A DNA stretch of 60,127 bases from Limnohabitans sp. Rim28 (lineage in GTDB: Bacteria > Pseudomonadota > Gammaproteobacteria > Burkholderiales > Burkholderiaceae_C): positions 1 through 60,127 of the forward strand of contig NZ_ALKN02000015.1 in the NCBI RefSeq assembly GCF_000293865.2, given 5' to 3'. Under the pieces are notes generated by a model that was not told where the DNA came from, did not search any database, and saw nothing but the letters and a program-made list of their open reading frames with translations. Below, piece by piece: positions 38,945 through 47,481 of this stretch. Made by a program: the position numbers and the translations under genes. How positions within the stretch are numbered: position 1 is the stretch's first letter; each line of letters begins with the position of its first letter.

Positions 38945-40348
38945 ATGTTGAACCCCCATACCATCCACACCTCGCGCACATCGTCCGTTCCGTTGGTCAG
39001 CGCGCCTGAATTGCAGGCCTTGTTGCATGGCCATTTCTCGGCGTCTGGGGCGCACGCCGATCAAGCGTCTGCCGATGTTTCACCGTGGCGTTCAAACGGC
39101 ATGAACACAGGCCAGGCACCCTTGCCCGACAATTTGATTTTGTCGTCCTTGTCGGCCGCCGAGTTGGCCCATTTAGCACCTTACCTCGAACGCATGACCT
39201 TGGCGACAGGACAGGTCATCGGCCAGCCCGGTCAAGCCTTGCAGCATGTTTATTTCCCCATGAGTTGCAGCTTGTCATGGGTGTCGCACACGGCCGATGG
39301 CGAGTCCGACGAGTTGGCCCTGGTGGGGCGTGATGGCCTGATCGGGGTGCCCTTGGTGTTGGGCGGTGCGGCCATGCAACACACCGTGCAAGTGCAATGC
39401 GGTGGGGAGGCTTTGCGCATGAGCGCCGATGTGTTCGTGCGGCAAATGTCGGAGCAATCGCGCTTGCACAAACTTGCTTTGCTGTATGTGCAGTGGCAAA
39501 TGGGTCAAATGGCGCAAAGCATCGTGTGCAGCCGCCACCATGCCGTGTCTGAGCGCCTGAGCCATTGGTTGCTGAGCAACGCCCAAGGTGCCAATACCCA
39601 AGAGTTGCGCGTCACGCATGAAACCATTTCACACATGTTGGGTGTTCGCCGCGAGTCCATCACCCAAGCTGCGGGACGATTTCAAGCCGCAGGCTGGATC
39701 GCCAACAGCCGTGGCAAGATCACTTTGAAAGACCCCGAGGGCTTGAGTGCCATGGCTTGCGAATGCCATGCGCGCAGCCAAGTTGAATCCAAACGCTATC
39801 TTCAGCAGTTGGCGCAAATGGCGCAGAACGCAGCTTCAAATGATCGTCCTGAAAACTTGCCTGAACCTTTGACTTTGACACCCTATGGCTTGCCCAACGA
39901 AGCCCTGGGGCCGATGGAGGACAGTTTGCAAAAGTATGTCGATGCCTATGACTTTGCGCCGGTAGGCTTTGTGACCTTGGATGCGCAGGGGCGAATCTTG
40001 CAGACGAATCTGGCCGGTGCCATCTTGCTGGACATTCAGCGTTCGCAGTGCCAACACCATGCGTTCTCGGATTTTTTGGCAGACGATTCGCAGGCTTCTT
40101 TTGCACGCTTTCACCATGAGGTTTTGGGCGGCCAGTGCCGTCGCCACTGCATGGTGCATCTCACAGCCACAGCCCACCGCAGTGCTTTGCAGGTTCGGAT
40201 CGATGCCACGGTGGACGAGTGGGGTGTTGAAAATCGCATGGTGCTGATCGATGTGACCGAACAAGCCCAATGGGCTGCTGGACGAGATCCGCATTGGCAT
40301 GACGATGCCGTGTCCTCCGCTTTGGACGCCCCGTTTCGCCGAATGTGA
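38945..40348 (+). CDS. Crp/Fnr-type regulator with C-terminal PAS-like domain
   Basis: This 467-residue protein has a cyclic-nucleotide-type beta barrel (about 60-190; YFPMSCSLSW, LVGRDGLIGVPLVLGG) and a Crp helix-turn-helix (about 200-265; HMLGVRRESITQAAG). It then has about 200 extra residues including a PAS-like stretch (YDFAPVGFVTLDAQGRIL). Usual Crp proteins stop at about 230. There is no N-terminal FNR cysteine cluster and no canonical cAMP-binding motif, so the signal is unknown. GGAG precedes the ATG. It lies beside the Tad genes and may regulate them. Confidence 0.8.
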   Translation: MLNPHTIHTSRTSSVPLVSAPELQALLHGHFSASGAHADQASADVSPWRSNGMNTGQAPLPDNLILSSLSAAELAHLAPYLERMTLATGQVIGQPGQALQHVYFPMSCSLSWVSHTADGESDELALVGRDGLIGVPLVLGGAAMQHTVQVQCGGEALRMSADVFVRQMSEQSRLHKLALLYVQWQMGQMAQSIVCSRHHAVSERLSHWLLSNAQGANTQELRVTHETISHMLGVRRESITQAAGRFQAAGWIANSRGKITLKDPEGLSAMACECHARSQVESKRYLQQLAQMAQNAASNDRPENLPEPLTLTPYGLPNEALGPMEDSLQKYVDAYDFAPVGFVTLDAQGRILQTNLAGAILLDIQRSQCQHHAFSDFLADDSQASFARFHHEVLGGQCRRHCMVHLTATAHRSALQVRIDATVDEWGVENRMVLIDVTEQAQWAAGRDPHWHDDAVSSALDAPFRRM

Positions 40349-40446
40349 GCTTGGTTTTTGATCCGCCAGGGCCCGCTTGCGCGCAACGGGGTGCTGGTGA
40401 GCCGCATTTGACACGCATGCCATGAGGCTTGGCTAAGATAGGCGGC

Positions 40447-41451
40447 ATGAAAAACCGTCAATTGGCCTCTTTTTCCGTCAGCGCTCTTGGCCTGGGCTGC
40501 ATGAACTTCAGCCATGCCTATGGCGCGCCTGTGTCGGCCCAGCAGGCTGAACGCGTTCTGCTCACGGCCTTGGACCAAGGCGTGACTTTCTTTGACACCG
40601 CCGCGATGTATGGGTTTGGCACCAACGAAACCCTGGTGGGGCAAGTGTTGAAGCCGCACCGCAACCGTTTTACATTGGCCAGCAAATGCGGCATGCAAGG
40701 GGTTGAGCAAAGCGATGGCAGCAAGGTGCGTGTGATCGATGGTCGCCCCGAGACGATCAAAAAGACCTGTGAGGATGCGCTGCGCCGTTTGCAGACCGAT
40801 GTGATCGACCTGTATTACCTGCACCGCTGGGACAAAAAAGTGCCCATCGAAGACAGCGTGGGCGCTTTGAGTGACCTGGTGCGCCAAGGCAAGATTCAGA
40901 CGATAGGCTTGTCCGAAGTGTCGGCGGGCACCTTGCGCAAAGCCCACGCGGTGCATCCCATTGCCGCTGTGCAAACCGAATATTCTCTGTGGACACGCAA
41001 CCCCGAGATCGCGGTGCTGCAGGCTTGCCGCGACTTAGGCGTGGCCTTTGTGGCCTTCAGCCCTGTGGCCAGGGGGTTTTTGTCCGGCCCTGCTTTGGAT
41101 GTGACGGGCTTTGACGCCAAAGACATCCGCCGCGGCATGCCGCGCTTTGCGCCCGACAATTTCGCCGCCAACCAAAAACTCTTGCCCGCCTACAACGCGC
41201 TGGCCCAAGAAGCAGGCTGCAGTCCTGCACAACTGGCGCTGGCTTGGTTGCTGCACAAGGGCGAAGACATCATTCCTATTCCTGGCACGACCTCGGTCGA
41301 TCACCTGCTGGACGACCTGGCCGCGGTGGATGTGAAGCTCGATGCCGGTTTGCTTGCGCGTTTGGAAGCACTGATCAACCAGCGCACCGTGGCCGGTAAC
41401 CGCTACAACGCGCAGTCCAACAGCGAAGTGGACACCGAGGTGTTTGCTTGA
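40447..41451 (+). CDS. Aldo/keto reductase
   Basis: This 334-residue TIM-barrel oxidoreductase has the AKR tetrad: Asp and Tyr in FFDTAAMYG, Lys in LASKCGM, and His in YYLHRWD. NADPH-binding residues near the C-terminus (IPIPGTTSVDHLLDD) are present. It resembles the AKR13/YakC group that reduces aldehydes and quinone-like compounds. A TTGACA at 40408 lies upstream with a loosely spaced TAAGAT. The physiological substrate is not clear. Confidence 0.88.
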   Translation: MKNRQLASFSVSALGLGCMNFSHAYGAPVSAQQAERVLLTALDQGVTFFDTAAMYGFGTNETLVGQVLKPHRNRFTLASKCGMQGVEQSDGSKVRVIDGRPETIKKTCEDALRRLQTDVIDLYYLHRWDKKVPIEDSVGALSDLVRQGKIQTIGLSEVSAGTLRKAHAVHPIAAVQTEYSLWTRNPEIAVLQACRDLGVAFVAFSPVARGFLSGPALDVTGFDAKDIRRGMPRFAPDNFAANQKLLPAYNALAQEAGCSPAQLALAWLLHKGEDIIPIPGTTSVDHLLDDLAAVDVKLDAGLLARLEALINQRTVAGNRYNAQSNSEVDTEVFA

Positions 41452-41464
41452 GTGATCTGTCATT

Positions 41465-41480
41465 CTCGGGCTTGCCCGAG
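41465..41480. repeat. Short intergenic hairpin CTCGGGC-TT-GCCCGAG
   Basis: A perfect 7-base stem with a TT loop lies just after the aldo/keto reductase stop, within CATTCTCGGG...GGATCC, a wording I know from scattered intergenic repeats in proteobacteria. No T-run follows, so it is more likely a repeat than a terminator. The remaining ~170 bases before 41651 are AT-rich and otherwise featureless. Confidence 0.45.
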
Positions 41481-41650
41481 GATCCATATACAGAGATTGG
41501 CTCCGACCAATCATTGATTCGAAGACAAACAACAAGCCTTAGGTGCGCTGAAACACTGATCGATCATCCAATTGCGGCCATGATGAAATTTCAATAAAGA
41601 AAAGCGTTTTATCCCAGCACACCTGTTGAAAACCATCACGGAGCAAAACC

Positions 41651-42061
41651 ATGAACTTGCCGATGGCCATGACATTTCAGCGCGCCCCGACCTCTTTCCC
41701 ACATTTCATGCCGTTGGATCCGGCGCGCACGCAGTTCAGCCATGGCCCAAACAGCCACCCGGGCTCGCTGCCCCGCGTCGCTGTGCTGCACCAGGGCCAT
41801 GTGGACAACCACCACGCCTTGCGCGCTCAATTGCAAGAACGCGGTTACCCCTTTGAGACCAACAGTGACGGCGAACTCATCGCGCACCTGATCGACGCCA
41901 TCCACCCAGGCAACCCTTTGCAAGCCGTGCAGCGCGCCATGGCCCTGCTGCAGGGGCAAAGCACGTTTGCGGTGCAATTTCACGACCACCCCTATCGCCT
42001 GATCACGGCCCAGTCAGCCACCGCTCAAACGCCCAGCCAATTGATCGATATGAGGGGCTGA
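41651..42061 (+). CDS. Remnant-like GlmS glutaminase-domain protein
   Basis: This 136-residue protein has a middle section (VAVLHQGHVDNHHALRAQL, ERGYPFETNSDGELIAHLID) that aligns by eye with the second half of the class II glutaminase domain of GlmS (HNGIIENHE..LRAELKARGY, ETDTEVIAHLV). The N-terminal catalytic Cys and first half are missing. The oxyanion Asn of HNG is Gln here, though the Asp of the TDTE motif is kept. It has a good GGAG ribosome site and an intact frame, so it is probably expressed, perhaps as a glutamine- or sugar-sensing protein. Function unknown. Confidence 0.65.
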   Translation: MNLPMAMTFQRAPTSFPHFMPLDPARTQFSHGPNSHPGSLPRVAVLHQGHVDNHHALRAQLQERGYPFETNSDGELIAHLIDAIHPGNPLQAVQRAMALLQGQSTFAVQFHDHPYRLITAQSATAQTPSQLIDMRG

Positions 42062-42346
42062 AGCCTGCAAAAAAGTGTGAGGGAATAGAGGCATGACCTG
42101 ATGTCTCGCATTGCACGAATGCCAAGCCTGAGGCTGATGTTTTGCGCCTGCCATAGAAGGCTTGGATGGCTGGCTTCGCTGTCGTCCGTGACTTCAGTCC
42201 GCTGTGTGCACCATCGCACCGACACGCAGCCACTGTCACATGCAATATGTCTTCGTGGATCGCTTGACGTTAACGCGTCAGTCCGTTGGCGGGCCATTGC
42301 ACTTTGGCACCCTGACGACAAACCCCTCCAGATAAGGAACCCCCCA

Positions 42347-42745
42347 ATGAAAACGCCAACACGCAGACGCTTTATCGAAATCACGCCCTTTGCCGGTTTT
42401 GCACTGTTGGCCGCTTGCTCGCCCAAAGTCGAACCACAGAGTGCGCCGATGGCGACCACGCCCGCCCCCAATCCGGCACCCACGGCCGCACCAACACCAT
42501 CAAAGACGGTCATCAATCTTCCGATGGTCGAAAAAGGCGACGCCCAAGCCGTTGTATTTGGCTATGTGGACGACGCCACCCAAGCGGACAAGGTGAAATT
42601 CAAAAACCACGTGTCTGGCAGTGCTTGCAGCAACTGCGCCTTGTACCAAGGCAAGGCAGGCGATGTCGCCGGTGGATGCCCTCTGTTTGTCGGCAAGCAT
42701 GTGGCGGCCAAGGGTTGGTGCACGTCCTGGGCCAAAAAGGCCTGA
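42347..42745 (+). CDS. High-potential iron-sulfur protein (HiPIP)
   Basis: This 132-residue exported protein begins with a twin-arginine-like signal (TRRRFIEITPFAGFALLAAC). The [4Fe-4S] ligands appear as C-x2-C in SACSNCALYQG, then GGCPLFVGK and AKGWCTSW. A Pro/Ala/Thr linker joins signal and domain; a Cys at the end of the hydrophobic stretch could also be a lipidation site. HiPIPs carry electrons in the periplasm between the bc1 complex and oxidases. AAGGA precedes the ATG. The 285 bases upstream hold no gene that I can support. Confidence 0.88.
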   Translation: MKTPTRRRFIEITPFAGFALLAACSPKVEPQSAPMATTPAPNPAPTAAPTPSKTVINLPMVEKGDAQAVVFGYVDDATQADKVKFKNHVSGSACSNCALYQGKAGDVAGGCPLFVGKHVAAKGWCTSWAKKA

Positions 42746-42783
42746 GCCACCCAAAGATGGTCATCCGTGTCCATAAGATCACC

Positions 42784-43602
42784 ATGACGCATTGGCGACG
42801 ACTTTCCCTGCTTCCGCTGTTGCTTGCCGCGCTGACACTCGGTGGATGCCAAACCACCACCCGTGGAGGTGCGGTCGGCACGGACCGTAAACAGCTCCTT
42901 CTGGTTTCGTCCCAGCAGCTTGAACAAATGGCGGCGCAAAGTTACAGCAAGTTGACTTCCGAAGCCGCTGCAAAAGGCACCCTCAATACCGATGCTTCCA
43001 TGCTTCGGCGCCTTCGTGCGATTGCCCAAAGAATTGAACCCCAGACGAAAATTTTTCGTCCCGACGCGCCCGATTGGAAATGGGAAGTCAACATGATCCA
43101 CAGCAGTGAACTCAATGCATTCTGTATGCCGGGTGGAAAAATCATTTTTTACTCAGGCCTGATCCGGCAACTGAATCTGACCGATGAAGAAATAGCCGTG
43201 GTGATGGGGCATGAAATTTCGCATGCATTGAGGGAACACTCACGCGAGCAGGTCTCACAGGCCTTGGCTGCACAATCCGCCATAGGACTGGGCGCTGCAC
43301 TGTTCGGCTTTGGCCAAGGTTCTGCCGACATGGCAGGAGTCCTGTACCAGTCTCTCGTTGCAACCCGCTTCAGCCGGACCGATGAGAATGAAGCCGATCG
43401 CATGGGTCTGGAACTCTCAGCGCGGGCTGGTTATGATCCGCGCGCCGGGGTCACGCTGTGGCAGAAAATGATCAAAGCCAACAGTGGAGGCAGCCCCCCC
43501 ATTTTTTTAAGCACTCACCCAACAGAGGCCAGCCGCGTGCAACAAATCGAAGAACTGCTGCCGACGGTCTTGCCTTTGTACAAAGCTGCGCGCCGAGACT
43601 GA
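42784..43602 (+). CDS. M48 family metalloprotease lipoprotein
   Basis: This 272-residue protein has a lipoprotein signal ending LGGC (Cys22) and the zinc site HEISH (MGHEISHALREHS), with the third ligand Glu in DENEADRMG. It is of the LoiP/YcaL/BepA-like group of periplasmic proteases that check outer-membrane proteins. ATG 42784 is used; an ATG nine codons earlier is possible. A strong terminator follows at once. Confidence 0.88.
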   Translation: MTHWRRLSLLPLLLAALTLGGCQTTTRGGAVGTDRKQLLLVSSQQLEQMAAQSYSKLTSEAAAKGTLNTDASMLRRLRAIAQRIEPQTKIFRPDAPDWKWEVNMIHSSELNAFCMPGGKIIFYSGLIRQLNLTDEEIAVVMGHEISHALREHSREQVSQALAAQSAIGLGAALFGFGQGSADMAGVLYQSLVATRFSRTDENEADRMGLELSARAGYDPRAGVTLWQKMIKANSGGSPPIFLSTHPTEASRVQQIEELLPTVLPLYKAARRD

Positions 43603-43608
43603 CATCAC

Positions 43609-43632
43609 AAGGGCCCCGAAGGGCCCTTGCTT
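43609..43632 (+). terminator. Strong terminator after the M48 gene
   Basis: AAGGGCCC (43609-43616) and GGGCCCTT (43621-43628) form a perfect 8-base GC-rich stem with a CGAA loop, followed by GCTTTTG. It separates the M48 gene from the convergent gentisate operon. Confidence 0.85.
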
Positions 43633-43645
43633 TTGTGGGTGTCGC

Positions 43646-44284
43646 TCAGCCAGCGTCAGGCTGCTGTCCCGGTGCAGCTTTTTGAAAAGCTTCCAGCGCC
43701 ATGCAGGCTTTTTCCACCGCCATGATGTGTGGCCACTGCGTCAGGTTCACATTGAAGCGGCGTGCGCTTTCCACTTGGGGGATCAAATACACATCGGCCA
43801 GGGTAGGGGTGTCGCCGAAGCTGAAGCGGCCACGTGTCTTGTCAGCCGCAATCAGCGCTTCGTAGGCGTCAAAGCCTGCGCTGATCCAGCTGGCGCACCA
43901 GGCGTTGATGGCGTCTTCGTTGGCGCCGAATTGTTTGCGCAGCGTTTGCAACACGCGGCGGTTGTTGAGGGGGTGGATGTCACAACCCACCATGGCCGCC
44001 AGCGCACGCACATGGGCGCGGTCGTCCGCGCCTGCAGGCAACAGGGCGGGCGTGGGGTGTTTTTCTTCCAGCCATTCGATGATGGCCGGCGATTGGATCA
44101 GCACCTGCTTGCCGGTGTCCAGCGCGGGCACCATCTGCTGGGGGTTGACCGACTTGAAGGCTTCGCCTTGCTGTTCATCGACCCGCAGGTCCACCGCCAC
44201 GTAGTCGGTGGCAATGCCTTTGAGGTTGAGCGCAATGCGCAGGCGGTGTGAGGTGCCGCTTCGGAAAAAACTGTAGAGCTTCAT
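43646..44284 (-). CDS. nagL: Maleylpyruvate isomerase, GST zeta class
   Basis: This 212-residue protein has the zeta-class GST active-site motif SFFRSGTSHRLRIAL and the conserved NPQQMVPALDTG and VGCDIHPLNNRR segments. It closely recalls NagL of Ralstonia sp. U2. With glutathione it isomerises maleylpyruvate to fumarylpyruvate. The homologous maleylacetoacetate isomerase is the alternative, but the neighbours settle on gentisate degradation. The start is ATG 44284. It lies four bases after nagK. Confidence 0.9.
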   Translation of the reverse strand: MKLYSFFRSGTSHRLRIALNLKGIATDYVAVDLRVDEQQGEAFKSVNPQQMVPALDTGKQVLIQSPAIIEWLEEKHPTPALLPAGADDRAHVRALAAMVGCDIHPLNNRRVLQTLRKQFGANEDAINAWCASWISAGFDAYEALIAADKTRGRFSFGDTPTLADVYLIPQVESARRFNVNLTQWPHIMAVEKACMALEAFQKAAPGQQPDAG

Positions 44285-44288
44285 GGGT

Positions 44289-44990
44289 TTACGCCGCAGC
44301 GCCAATGGTCAATGCAAGTTCAGCCACGCCTTCAACGCGGCCAGTGATTTTGTCACCGGTCACCACCGCGCCCACACCTTCGGGCGTGCCGGTGTAAATC
44401 AAGTCGCCAGGCTGCAGGTGGTAGTAGGTGGACAGGTCGGCGATGATTTCGCGGATGTTCCAGATCAGCTTGTCGACGTTGGACGACTGCTTGGTGGCGC
44501 CATTCACTTCCAAAGCAATCGCGCCGTTCTCGATCACCACGCCGGGCATGGGCACGATCTCGGAGCAGACCGAGCCTTGCTCGATGTCTTTGCCCGTGTC
44601 CCACGGGCGGCCTTTGTCGCGGGCCACCAATTGCAGGTCGCGGCGCGTCATGTCCAGGCCTGCGCCGTAGCCATAGACCAGTTCATGCGCGTTGGCTTCG
44701 CTCACGCGAAAACCGGCTTTGCCAATCGCCAGCACCAGCTCCATCTCGAAGTGGTAGTTGTTGGTGCGCGGTGGGTAGGCGACGGTGGCACCGCTTTCCA
44801 CCAAGGTCTGTGGCGACTTGGTGAAGTAGAACGCCTGCTCGACGCTCTTGTCGACAGGGCGGCCCATCTCGACGGCGTGCGCATGGTAGTTGCGGCCTAC
44901 GCAGAAGATGCGGTTGATCGGGAAACGTTCTTGTTGGCCACGGATGGGCAGGGAGGGGACGGCAGGAGGGGTGAAGAGGTAAGAGGTCAT
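44289..44990 (-). CDS. nagK: Fumarylpyruvate hydrolase, FAH family
   Basis: This 233-residue FAH-fold protein has the metal-binding elements of this family (FCVGRNYHAHAVEMG, YHFEMELVLAIG, and a DMTRRDLQ segment). It splits fumarylpyruvate into fumarate and pyruvate. It is placed between the gentisate dioxygenase and the isomerase, the order of nag-type gentisate operons. Confidence 0.92.
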   Translation of the reverse strand: MTSYLFTPPAVPSLPIRGQQERFPINRIFCVGRNYHAHAVEMGRPVDKSVEQAFYFTKSPQTLVESGATVAYPPRTNNYHFEMELVLAIGKAGFRVSEANAHELVYGYGAGLDMTRRDLQLVARDKGRPWDTGKDIEQGSVCSEIVPMPGVVIENGAIALEVNGATKQSSNVDKLIWNIREIIADLSTYYHLQPGDLIYTGTPEGVGAVVTGDKITGRVEGVAELALTIGAAA

Positions 44991-45008
44991 GTTGTGGAGA
45001 GTAAAAAA

Positions 45009-46046
45009 TCAACCGCGGTTTTCGTAAACACCCAACTTGCGGTGCAAAGGCGATTCGTCGGCAATAAAGATGAAAGCGGGTTTGTCCGCTTGCAGGTTTT
45101 TCAGCGTCACGGCCTCGTAGCCAGGTGCGCAGCAGGTGTCGGCCTCAAGCAGGGTGAAGGTGCTGGCCACGATCTGTGCTTGCACCGCACCTTCAATCAC
45201 ATGGAACACCTGTGCGGGTGAGCGGGCGCTCAAGCGCAGGGTTTGGCCGGGACGCAGCATCAGGGCGTAAAAGCCCAGGATGTTTTCTGCATCGCTGCCC
45301 GTTTCGGGGTTGGTGTAGGTCACTTGCACCTGCTCCAAACCGGCATCGTCAGCGGCCAGCGATTCGAGCGCCGCCTTGGCGTCTTTCCAGGCGTAGCGCA
45401 GCATGGGGTAAGCCTTCTTGCTGCGCTCAAACACATGCGAGGGCACCACGCCACCACGGGCGTATTGTTTGTCGCCTTGGCCGGGCACCACGGTTTGGCG
45501 GTCGCCGTTGATGTGGTAGCTGGCCTCCATGTAATAGACCAGCGGCAAGTCCAGCACATCGAGCCAGATCACGGGCTCGGTGCCGTCGTGGCCGTGTTCG
45601 TGCCACAGGCCTGTGGGCGTCAAGATCAAGTCGCCCCGGCTCATGGGGCATTTGGCGCCGTCTACCGTGGTCCAGGCGCCTTCGCCTTCCACCACCATGC
45701 GCACCGCGTTGGGTGTGTGGCGGTGGCTGGGGGCCCATTCACCGGGCATGAGCAGTTGCATGCCCAGGTACATGGCGGCGCTGGCCTGCATTTTGTCGAG
45801 GCCGTGGCCGGGGTTGGCCAGCACCAGCACGCGGCGTTCGGCTTTTTTAATCGGGGTCAGCTCGCCCGCTTTGAGCAGCAGCGGCTTGATGTCTTGGTAA
45901 GCCCAGCAGGTGGGCTGGGTTTGGCGCGTGGGCACTTTGGGCGGCAGCACGCCGCGCAGGCTGGGCCACAGGGGCACCAGGTTCACCTTGCGCAGGTCTT
46001 GCACGTAGTCCGCGGGCAGGTCTTCGATTCGGCCAAGGTCGTTCAT
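45009..46046 (-). CDS. nagI: Gentisate 1,2-dioxygenase
   Basis: This 345-residue bicupin has an N-terminal cupin with HRHTPNAVRMVVEGEGAW (Fe(II) ligands His-x-His and a later His in LWHEHGHDG) and a second cupin lacking a full ligand set, as in other gentisate dioxygenases. It opens gentisate between C1 and C2 to maleylpyruvate. ATG 46046 has GGAG six bases upstream, so the upstream extension is ignored. Confidence 0.92.
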   Translation of the reverse strand: MNDLGRIEDLPADYVQDLRKVNLVPLWPSLRGVLPPKVPTRQTQPTCWAYQDIKPLLLKAGELTPIKKAERRVLVLANPGHGLDKMQASAAMYLGMQLLMPGEWAPSHRHTPNAVRMVVEGEGAWTTVDGAKCPMSRGDLILTPTGLWHEHGHDGTEPVIWLDVLDLPLVYYMEASYHINGDRQTVVPGQGDKQYARGGVVPSHVFERSKKAYPMLRYAWKDAKAALESLAADDAGLEQVQVTYTNPETGSDAENILGFYALMLRPGQTLRLSARSPAQVFHVIEGAVQAQIVASTFTLLEADTCCAPGYEAVTLKNLQADKPAFIFIADESPLHRKLGVYENRG

Positions 46047-46059
46047 TTTTATCTCCTGA

Positions 46060-47274
46060 TCAGGCGCTGTGTTGGGCGGCGTCGAGGCAGTTGCCCACGT
46101 TCCAGCCATAGAGCCATTGCATCGCATCATAAAAGCGCTCGGGACTGCGGCCGCGCCACAGGTCATTGCGCACCAAGCGCTCCACGCCCTTGGCGTGGTA
46201 GATGCGGCCCATCTCGCGGCTGGACAGCACGATGCGGGCCGTGCGGGCCACGCGGGCGCGTTGGTACATGTCCAGCGCTTGGGGCCAGTCGTTGTGGTGG
46301 GTGCGCAGGGCTTCGCCCAGCGTCACAGCGTCCTCCATGGCCATGCAGGCGCCTTGCGCCATGTATTGGGTGGTGGGGTGGGCGGCGTCGCCCAGCAGGG
46401 TCACGCGGCCGTAGGTCCACTGGCCAATCGGCTCGCGGTCGGCCGTGGCCCAGCGTTTCCAGGTCTTGGGCAGGTCAATCAATTGGCGCGCCTTGGGGCA
46501 GATGCCCTGGAAGTAGCTTTGCACCTCTTCTTTGCTGCCGTCTTTGACGCCCCATTCCTCTTGTTCGCGGCTGTGGAAGGTCACGACCACGTTGTATTGT
46601 TCGCCCCCACGCAAGGGGTAGTGCACCAGGTGGCAGTTGGGCCCCACCCAAATGGCGGCGGCGTTCCATTGCAGATCGGCTGGAAAGTCTTTTTTCTCGA
46701 CCACGGCGCGGTAAACCACATGGCCCGTGACGCGGGCCGGGTCTGCCACAAATTGTTCGCGCACCACCGATTTGACGCCGTCGGCCCCGATCAAGGCGCA
46801 ACCCTTGAAGGCCTTGCCATTTTGGTCCCAGACGGTCACGCTGCTGTCGTCTTGCTCAATGCGCTCTGCGCGGGTGCTGGTGTGGAACTGCACTTGGCCG
46901 GTTTCTTGCGCGGCTTCGAGCAAAGACAAATGCACATCAGCGCGGTGGATCACGGCATAAGGGTTGCCAAAACGCTCGCGGAATTTCTCGTCGGTGGGGA
47001 TCTTGCCGACCTGGTACTCGTCGATCGCGTCGTGCATCACCATGAAGTCGGTGTACACGGCGCGGCCCCGGGCTTTGTCACCCACGCCCAAAGCGTCAAA
47101 CGCATGAAACCCGTTGGGGCCTATTTGAATGCCCGCGCCGATCTCGCCGATTTCGGGGGCTTGTTCCAGCACCGTGACCTGAAAGCCTTGGCGCACCAGG
47201 GCCAGCGCTGCGGCCAAGCCGCCAATGCCGCCACCTGCGACCAAGACGGGGAGTTGGGATGGGGTTGCAGTCAT
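46060..47274 (-). CDS. nagX: 3-hydroxybenzoate 6-monooxygenase
   Basis: This 404-residue flavoprotein hydroxylase has the FAD-binding GGGIGGLAAALAL at the N-terminus, the middle DG-type motif (LIGADGVKSVVRE) and GDAAHPTTQYMAQGAC. It resembles NagX of Polaromonas, which converts 3-hydroxybenzoate to gentisate with NADH and oxygen. Salicylate 1-hydroxylases are relatives, but the gentisate genes directly downstream favour 6-hydroxylation. GGAG precedes ATG 47274. Confidence 0.88.
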   Translation of the reverse strand: MTATPSQLPVLVAGGGIGGLAAALALVRQGFQVTVLEQAPEIGEIGAGIQIGPNGFHAFDALGVGDKARGRAVYTDFMVMHDAIDEYQVGKIPTDEKFRERFGNPYAVIHRADVHLSLLEAAQETGQVQFHTSTRAERIEQDDSSVTVWDQNGKAFKGCALIGADGVKSVVREQFVADPARVTGHVVYRAVVEKKDFPADLQWNAAAIWVGPNCHLVHYPLRGGEQYNVVVTFHSREQEEWGVKDGSKEEVQSYFQGICPKARQLIDLPKTWKRWATADREPIGQWTYGRVTLLGDAAHPTTQYMAQGACMAMEDAVTLGEALRTHHNDWPQALDMYQRARVARTARIVLSSREMGRIYHAKGVERLVRNDLWRGRSPERFYDAMQWLYGWNVGNCLDAAQHSA

Positions 47275-47311
47275 GGATTCTCCGAGCAGGGATGATGTAC
47301 GAATGGGTGAG

Positions 47312-47328
47312 ATTATAAGCATGCTTAT
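47312..47328 (-). promoter_or_regulatory. Promoter -10 box and operator of the gentisate operon
   Basis: On the minus strand a perfect TATAAT (47317-47312) lies about 38 bases before the nagX start codon. It overlaps the perfect 14-base palindrome ATAAGCATGCTTAT at 47315-47328, which covers the -10/-35 spacer. This is the classic geometry of a MarR-type repressor site. No MarR gene is present in the window. Confidence 0.65.
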
Positions 47329-47388
47329 TAATTGGGGGAAGCCCACCGCCTGGCTTTTGAAAAGGGAAATCCCTTGGTGTCCATGCGT

Positions 47389-47438
47389 TTGAAGCCAAGG
47401 TAAAGCGACTAAAATTAACCGACCGCTCGGTTGGTTAA
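47389..47438 (+). promoter_or_regulatory. paaZ promoter with TetR-type operator
   Basis: TTGAAG (47389-47394) and TAAAAT (47410-47415) are 15 bases apart. Directly at the expected start of transcription lies a 24-base palindrome (47415-47438) with two mismatched pairs, core ACCGACCGCTCGGT. Cores of this ACCGACCG/CGGTCGGT type are, as I recall, common for TetR-family regulators of phenylacetate and acyl-CoA genes. Confidence 0.65.
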
Positions 47439-47481
47439 TTTGAATCGGCCTGGATGTGTACTTTCAAGAAAGCTCCTGTTC

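Noticed and set aside
42062..42346. Possible gene before the HiPIP
   Set aside because: Open frames exist on both strands but lack ribosome sites; the plus frame is only an extension of the HiPIP signal peptide.
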